From: Odoribacteraceae bacterium | GTDB lineage: Bacteria; Bacteroidota; Bacteroidia; Bacteroidales; Marinifilaceae | Direction of reading: 5' to 3' | DNA: 11,800 nucleotides | Assembly (NCBI GenBank): GCA_031267995.1 | Contig: JAIRXZ010000142.1 | Coordinates: 1-11,800, forward strand | Shown: piece by piece, positions 8,049 through 11,800 of the stretch | Layout: each line of letters starts with the position of its first letter | How positions within the stretch are numbered: the stretch's first letter is position 1 | Translations under genes and position numbers: made by a program | Notes under the pieces: model-generated | What the model saw: only the letters and a program-made list of their open reading frames with translations | Database searches by the model: none | What the model was told of the DNA's origin: nothing

Positions 8049-9091
8049 ATTCTTTGACATTTTTTTGGTACCACGCAAGTGCCGCTCGCGCGACACACCA
8101 CCACCGGCGCATCCAGCGCGTCGGCGGCCGAATCGGACACGTCCGGGCGCGGCGCTATCACCTTCCGCGCCTCGAACACCATCCCTCGCGAAGAATTGCC
8201 CACGCGGACAATCTCCCCCGAAGCCTCTATATAATCCCCCGCGTGCACGGGAGCAAGGAACTCCACACGGTCATAACCGGCAAACAACCCCTCGTCCCCG
8301 TCGTGCCGGATCAGCAACTCCGTGGCCACGTCGCCAAACAGCTGCAACATCCGCGCCCCGTCCACCAGCTCGCCCCCGTAATGCGCGTCATGCGCGCTCA
8401 TCCGCACCCGGATCGTCGCCCGCGGGCACCGGCTGACGCCCTCGCCAACCACCATCCCGTCAACGAAAATCCCCGGCGTCCCCACGCTCTCCGGCGCGAT
8501 CTCCTCCACCACCTCTCCCACCTCGGCCACCACCCGGTCGGCGGCCGTCGCCATCAGCGGGTTGAAATTGGCCGACGTCCCCCGGTAAAGCAGATTCCCC
8601 GACCGGTCGGCCACGCTCGCCCGCACCAGCGCCAGGTCGGCGCGCAACGGCAGCTCCAGCAGGAACGTCCGTCCCCCCACCGTCACCAGCTCCTTCCCCT
8701 CGGCCACCGTCGTCCCCACCCCCGTGGGTGTCAGCACCCCACCCAGGCCGTTACCCCCGGCGCGCACCCGTTCGGCAAGCGACCCCTGGGGGCAAAACTC
8801 GATCGTCAACTCCCCGGCATTCAGCTGCTCGCCGGAGCAAGGATTGGTACCGATGTGCGACGTGTACAACTTCGACACCTGCCGGTTGGCCACCAGCCGC
8901 CCCACCCCCGTCTCCGGGAAAGCCGTGTCGTTACAAATCAACGTCAGGTTTTTCACACCCGACCGTACCAGCGCGTCCACCAGCAGGTGCGGCGTCCCGT
9001 TGCCCAGGAACCCCCCGATCATCAGCGTCATACCATCCTTCACGCCCGCCAGGGCGTCCTCTATTGTCATGAATTTGTTCATGTTTTCCAT
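8036..9091 (-). CDS. Fusion of CoA-transferase alpha subunit (AtoD) and 3-aminobutyryl-CoA ammonia-lyase (Kal)
   Basis: One uninterrupted 351-residue frame joins two enzymes normally separate. Residues 1 to about 217 match the alpha subunit of butyrate/acetoacetate CoA-transferase: the CoA-transferase signature DGMTLMIGGFLGNGTP (19-34), NDTAF (54-58), SHIGTNP (78-84), GLGGVLTPTGVGT (115-127) and LLELPLRADLAL (144-155). Residues about 225-345 are the hotdog-fold Kal, which removes ammonia from L-3-aminobutyryl-CoA to give crotonyl-CoA: IRVRMSAHDAHYGG (227-240), LVDGARMLQLFGDVATELL (242-260), GDEGLFAGYD (265-274) and CRASGTCVVP (333-342). The join (FVDGMVVGEGVSRCPRATI) has only a few linker residues. 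The catalytic glutamate of this transferase family sits in the beta subunit, absent from the window. The first gene of the operon; its start is at 9091, with 9082 (MNKFMTIEDA) almost as likely. Domain calls are firm; that the fused protein is made intact is inference. Confidence 0.92.
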   Translation of the reverse strand: MENMNKFMTIEDALAGVKDGMTLMIGGFLGNGTPHLLVDALVRSGVKNLTLICNDTAFPETGVGRLVANRQVSKLYTSHIGTNPCSGEQLNAGELTIEFCPQGSLAERVRAGGNGLGGVLTPTGVGTTVAEGKELVTVGGRTFLLELPLRADLALVRASVADRSGNLLYRGTSANFNPLMATAADRVVAEVGEVVEEIAPESVGTPGIFVDGMVVGEGVSRCPRATIRVRMSAHDAHYGGELVDGARMLQLFGDVATELLIRHDGDEGLFAGYDRVEFLAPVHAGDYIEASGEIVRVGNSSRGMVFEARKVIAPRPDVSDSAADALDAPVVVCRASGTCVVPKKCQRIWKN

Positions 9092-9132
9092 CTCTTTTCT
9101 GTTAATATCTCAACGTAACCAAATCGGCGTGT

Positions 9133-9140
9133 CAAAAATA
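9133..9140 (-). promoter_or_regulatory. Likely -7 box of the lysine operon promoter
   Basis: On the minus strand this reads TATTTTTG, an exact match to the Bacteroidetes -7 consensus TAnnTTTG. Initiation about 7 bases downstream would leave a 5' leader of roughly 35 bases before the ATG at 9091, which is preceded by a purine run (AGAAAAGAG). I see no good TTTG -33 element at the expected 19-21 base spacing. CCAAAT motifs flank it at 9119-9124 and 9143-9148, with an inverted copy at 9166-9171, and could be regulator sites. Confidence 0.5.
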
Positions 9141-9190
9141 GACCAAATTGTCGATATAAAGAAGGATTTGGAACGAAAAATAAAATTGGT

Positions 9191-9249
9191 GTGGCTTCGA
9201 CAAGCTCAGCCACCGCGGCTACTACGGTGCCTGAGCCTGTCGAAGCCAC
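9191..9249. repeat. REP-like long inverted repeat (TTCGACAAGCTCAG family)
   Basis: Two 25-base arms (9191-9215 and 9225-9249) pair at 23 of 25 positions around a 9-nt loop. Cores are TTCGACAAGCTCAG and CTGAGCCTGTCGAA. This palindrome type is scattered through intergenic regions of many bacterial genomes. Its translations yield the familiar spurious peptides with SLSKP and AELVEA, which explains short open frames here. There is no T tract directly after it, so it is a repeat first and a terminator only possibly. Confidence 0.85.
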
Positions 9250-9357
9250 CACCACCACCATCGTGCGGCCTCTTTTTTATCGCCCGTTCCCGCGTGGACA
9301 TGCCGGCACGGACACAGAAATACCATAGCTTCGGTTTCGCGAGGATCTATTTGCGCC

Positions 9358-9385
9358 AAAAAGTCCCTGTTTCGGGGCTTTTTTT
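9358..9385 (+). terminator. Intrinsic terminator, possibly bidirectional
   Basis: AAAAAGTCCC (9358-9367) pairs with GGGGCTTTTT (9374-9383) over 10 positions with one G-T wobble, around the loop TGTTTC. On the plus strand it ends in a run of seven T (9379-9385); on the minus strand it ends in a run of five. It sits between divergent genes, so no annotated gene ends here; see findings. Confidence 0.75.
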
Positions 9386-9438
9386 CGCTTTCACAATGTT
9401 TTTTTTATTCAAACCCTAAAAAACACCGTATAAAAACC

Positions 9439-9446
9439 TATATTTG
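9439..9446 (+). promoter_or_regulatory. Promoter-like TAnnTTTG box upstream of the fimbrillin
   Basis: TATATTTG is an exact match to the Bacteroidetes -7 consensus on the plus strand. Transcription from about 9453 would give a leader of roughly 220 bases before the lipoprotein ATG at 9676. No clear -33 TTTG element is seen at the right distance, so this is a candidate only. Confidence 0.35.
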
Positions 9447-9567
9447 CGACCTGAAAATGATTGTAGCGGAACAAGAAATGAAACAATAACTTAGATCGAT
9501 GAAACATTTGAACACGAAGGAAATTAGCCCCGATGCACACGCGGGAACACCACAGGAAAACACGGGA

Positions 9568-9585
9568 GTACCGGCAAGCCGGTAC
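9568..9585 (+). promoter_or_regulatory. Perfect 8-bp palindrome in the fimbrillin leader
   Basis: GTACCGGCAAGCCGGTAC is a perfect 8+8 inverted repeat around AA. It lies about 90 bases upstream of the fimbrillin start and downstream of the candidate promoter, so it could be an operator or an RNA hairpin (a 2-nt loop is tight). A weaker structure follows: CGGGC (9606-9610) can pair with GCCCG (9634-9638), ahead of a T6 run at 9641-9646, resembling a leader terminator. Confidence 0.4.
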
Positions 9586-9675
9586 AGCGGGCAACACACC
9601 CGCGCCGGGCGAGCAACTATACCTTATATAATAGCCCGCCTTTTTTCACGCTCAAACTTAAAACACATTCTTGAT

Positions 9676-11800
9676 ATGAAGCAGCTATTTCCATTGGCCG
9701 CGATCCTGACGCTTGCCGCGTCATGCGTGGCAAACTTCGGGGAGGACACACCCCTCCCCGCGGTCAGTAGCGACGAGCGTCTCGTGACGCTATCGCTGAA
9801 CGTTCCCACCACGCCGGACTCCCGCGCGGCGGTGGCCGACGAAAACGCCATCACGGAAATCGACGTCCTCCTTTTCGACGCGACAACGGACGGCTTCCGT
9901 TACCGCGCCATCGGCTCCGCGATAAGCACCCCCGACAACCTGGCGCCGGCGAAGAAGCAGTTCTCCGTCAAGCTGCCCATCGGCAACTGGCGGATCATCG
10001 TGCTGGCCAACGCGCGGGCATCCCTCACCGCGCTAACGTCGCCCAACGTACCGATCGCCTCCCTGGACGAAACGAGCGCGTGGACGAGAACCACCCTCCT
10101 CAACAGCCTGGAGATGAAACTCGCCAACAGCGCCAAGTGGAGCGGAAACATACCGATGTGGGGCTACTACAAGTCGGGCACCAACACCGCCCTCAACGTC
10201 ACCGCCACCACCACCGACATCGCCCAGGAAATCAACTTGACGCGCGCCATCAGCCGCGTGGACGTCGCCGTTGCCGCCGCCGCGCAAGGCTCCTTCAAGC
10301 TAAAAAGGGTATACCTCTTTAACAGGAACCGCGCCGGCACCCTCGCGCCCCTCGCCGGCAACATCAGCGCCAACGACGGCTACGCCGCCGCGCAATGGGC
10401 CAGCAACAAAGCCACGGCGCCCCACCTCCCCGCCGCGCCAAACACGGCAACCGGCGAGAGCAACGGACTCCTGTACACCGAAATAGTCACCAACAACAAA
10501 ATCGAGCGGGAGATCTACACCTTCGAGGCAAACGCGGGCACCAGCTTCGACACCGACTACACCAAGTGGCTGGCGAGCGCCTGCCTCGTCGTCGGGGGCG
10601 ACTACACGGCCAGCGACGGCGCCGTCACCACGGACACCTACTACCGCGTCGACTTCATCGCCAAAAACGCGCTCAACGTCGACGAGTACATCCCCCTCCT
10701 CCGCAACCACCAGTACATCGTCACCATCAAGGAGGTCAGCGGCCACGGCCACGCCACGCCGGAGCTGGCCTACAAGATGCGACCCGTCAACATCAAGGCC
10801 ACCATCGTCCCCTGGGACGAAACATGGGTCAACGACATACTCTACAACGGCCAAAACTACCTGGCCGTCGACCGCGGCGAGTTCACCTTCTACCGGACGG
10901 CCGACACGAAACCCGTCAAGGTCATCACCGACTACCTCCCCACCGGCTGGACTATCGAGAAACCGGCCGAGTACACCTGGATCACCGCCATCACCCCATC
11001 CTCCTACAGCGGCTCAGGCTGGACGACCATCAACGTCACCGTCTCCGCCGTCCCCTCCGACTCCCCCGCCCGCCAGGGCTACTTCTACATCGTCGCCGGC
11101 AACCTCAAGAAAAAAATCACCGTCACGCAGCTCGCCGAGGGAGAATTTTCCCTCGCCCTCTCCACCGAGAGCCTCGTCTTCTACGCCACGCCGGACGCCG
11201 CGGCGGTACCCGTCGGCATCTTCCCCGTCCCCGCCGCGGACGGCACCGACTACAAGCTCACCTTCAAGGCCGAGGGCAACATCGCCTGGAGCACCCCGTC
11301 GAGCTTCACCAGCCTCTCCACCACCCTCGCGACGCTCGATCTAAAGCCCATAACGATCACCCCCACGGGCATCGCGCGCGGCGGCAACGTGATGGTAACC
11401 CTCGGCAACAACGCCGGGCGGACGGTTTCCAGGCTCATCAACGTCACCCAACTCGGTCGCAACCGCGAGTTCAGCCCCTACCCGAACAACCCCTACCCCT
11501 CCGCCGCCGGCCAGTACACCCTCCCCGTCCTCTCCGACTGGCCGTGGCGCACCCTGACGGTTGTCGACGACCCCGCCTGGTTTCAACTCGTTGACACCGA
11601 CATGCACGCCGCCGACCCCATCATCCCCACCACCTACGCCTTCCGCCTCTCCGCGAACCCCGCCCCGTACAAGGAGCGCACCGCCCTCGTCAACGTCACG
11701 TCAAGCGAGGCGGCCTTCCCCGCCAACACGCGCATCACCATCAAGCAAGGCGCCGTCCCCTTCCTCAACATCACCGGCACGGACGGCGTCACCCCCGTCA
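9676..11800 (+). CDS. Fimbrillin-family (FimA/DUF4906-like) lipoprotein with C-terminal BACON-like domains, partial
   Basis: The frame is open from ATG 9676 through the right edge (at least 708 residues). The N terminus MKQLFPLAAILTLAASC is a lipoprotein signal with lipidated Cys17. Residues about 35-395 look like a type V pilin: strand LVTLSLNVP, then Arg50-Ala (a possible Arg-specific processing site as in FimA), then NAITEIDVLLFDA (58-70), KLPIGNWRIIVLANA, and a DUF4906-like block LLRNHQYIVTIKEVSGHG followed by VPWDETW. Three beta-sandwich repeats follow at about 398-486, 490-593 and 597-691; the first two end in ITVTQL or INVTQLG and the third in ITIKQG, as BACON domains do, and a fourth seems to begin. 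It is probably exported, outer-membrane-anchored and surface-exposed, as a pilus subunit, tip or adhesin. Its frame continues 59 codons upstream to ATG 9499, but the signal peptide argues for 9676. Coding strand is C-rich. Confidence 0.88.
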   Translation, partial: MKQLFPLAAILTLAASCVANFGEDTPLPAVSSDERLVTLSLNVPTTPDSRAAVADENAITEIDVLLFDATTDGFRYRAIGSAISTPDNLAPAKKQFSVKLPIGNWRIIVLANARASLTALTSPNVPIASLDETSAWTRTTLLNSLEMKLANSAKWSGNIPMWGYYKSGTNTALNVTATTTDIAQEINLTRAISRVDVAVAAAAQGSFKLKRVYLFNRNRAGTLAPLAGNISANDGYAAAQWASNKATAPHLPAAPNTATGESNGLLYTEIVTNNKIEREIYTFEANAGTSFDTDYTKWLASACLVVGGDYTASDGAVTTDTYYRVDFIAKNALNVDEYIPLLRNHQYIVTIKEVSGHGHATPELAYKMRPVNIKATIVPWDETWVNDILYNGQNYLAVDRGEFTFYRTADTKPVKVITDYLPTGWTIEKPAEYTWITAITPSSYSGSGWTTINVTVSAVPSDSPARQGYFYIVAGNLKKKITVTQLAEGEFSLALSTESLVFYATPDAAAVPVGIFPVPAADGTDYKLTFKAEGNIAWSTPSSFTSLSTTLATLDLKPITITPTGIARGGNVMVTLGNNAGRTVSRLINVTQLGRNREFSPYPNNPYPSAAGQYTLPVLSDWPWRTLTVVDDPAWFQLVDTDMHAADPIIPTTYAFRLSANPAPYKERTALVNVTSSEAAFPANTRITIKQGAVPFLNITGTDGVTPV

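Larger units (their letters stand above)
9092..9675. other. Divergent intergenic region between the lysine operon and the fimbrillin gene
   Basis: This 584-base stretch is visibly more AT-rich than its flanks and separates divergent genes. It holds, left to right, an operon promoter box, a large inverted repeat (9191-9249), an intrinsic terminator (9358-9385), a plus-strand promoter-like box (9439-9446) and a leader with a perfect palindrome. Short open frames on both strands (for example minus 9409-9597) match no family I recognise and look like chance. No tRNA or other RNA gene is recognisable, though a small RNA ending at the terminator cannot be excluded. Confidence 0.7.

Noticed and set aside
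8724..9419. 231-codon plus-strand frame crossing the start of the fusion gene and the inverted repeat
   Set aside because: It is antisense to the AtoD half and then translates the REP-like repeat into the usual spurious SLSKP peptide.
9409..9597. 62-codon minus-strand frame
   Set aside because: No recognisable family, lies in an AT-rich leader region and overlaps the fimbrillin leader; likely chance, though the nearby bidirectional terminator kept it under consideration.

Overview
The window carries a nearly complete lysine-fermentation (lysine to butyrate and acetate) operon on the minus strand, followed by a divergent, incomplete surface-fimbrillin lipoprotein gene on the plus strand. Several things point to a Bacteroidales bacterium, unusually GC-rich (spot-counted coding lines are roughly two-thirds G+C): the FimA/DUF4906-type fimbrillin with a short Bacteroidetes-style lipoprotein signal, the BACON-like domains, TAnnTTTG promoter boxes, weak Shine-Dalgarno sequences, and a gene order that resembles, as I recall it, the Porphyromonas lysine cluster. 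The genus cannot be fixed from the sequence alone.

Layout. 1-96 is a 21-bp-period tandem array of small palindromes. 138-9091 is one tightly packed minus-strand operon, in transcription order: a fused atoD-kal gene, kce, kdd, kamA, kamB, kamC, kamD, kamE. Most neighbours overlap by 1-22 bases; only kce/kdd (16-nt gap) and kamA/kamB (13-nt gap) do not. 9092-9675 is a divergent intergenic region with a likely operon promoter, a large REP-like inverted repeat, an orphan intrinsic terminator and a long fimbrillin leader. 9676-11800 is the 5' part of a fimbrillin-like lipoprotein gene, open through the right edge.

How the genes work together. KamA turns L-lysine into beta-lysine and KamD/KamE turn that into 3,5-diaminohexanoate. 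KamB and KamC probably maintain the B12 mutase. Kdd oxidises the product to 5-amino-3-oxohexanoate, and Kce cleaves it with acetyl-CoA into acetoacetate and 3-aminobutyryl-CoA. The Kal half of the fusion deaminates this to crotonyl-CoA. The AtoD half is the alpha subunit of the CoA-transferase that moves CoA from butyryl-CoA to acetoacetate. The transferase beta subunit and the crotonyl-CoA reductase/Etf genes are not in the window and may lie beyond the left edge.

Most noteworthy: the AtoD-Kal gene fusion, and a sharp reversal of GC skew near 6.1-6.3 kb inside the operon that does not depend on gene direction, suggesting a replication terminus or a recombination junction. The lysine pathway itself is known; I see no wholly new system, but the fusion and the skew junction deserve checking.
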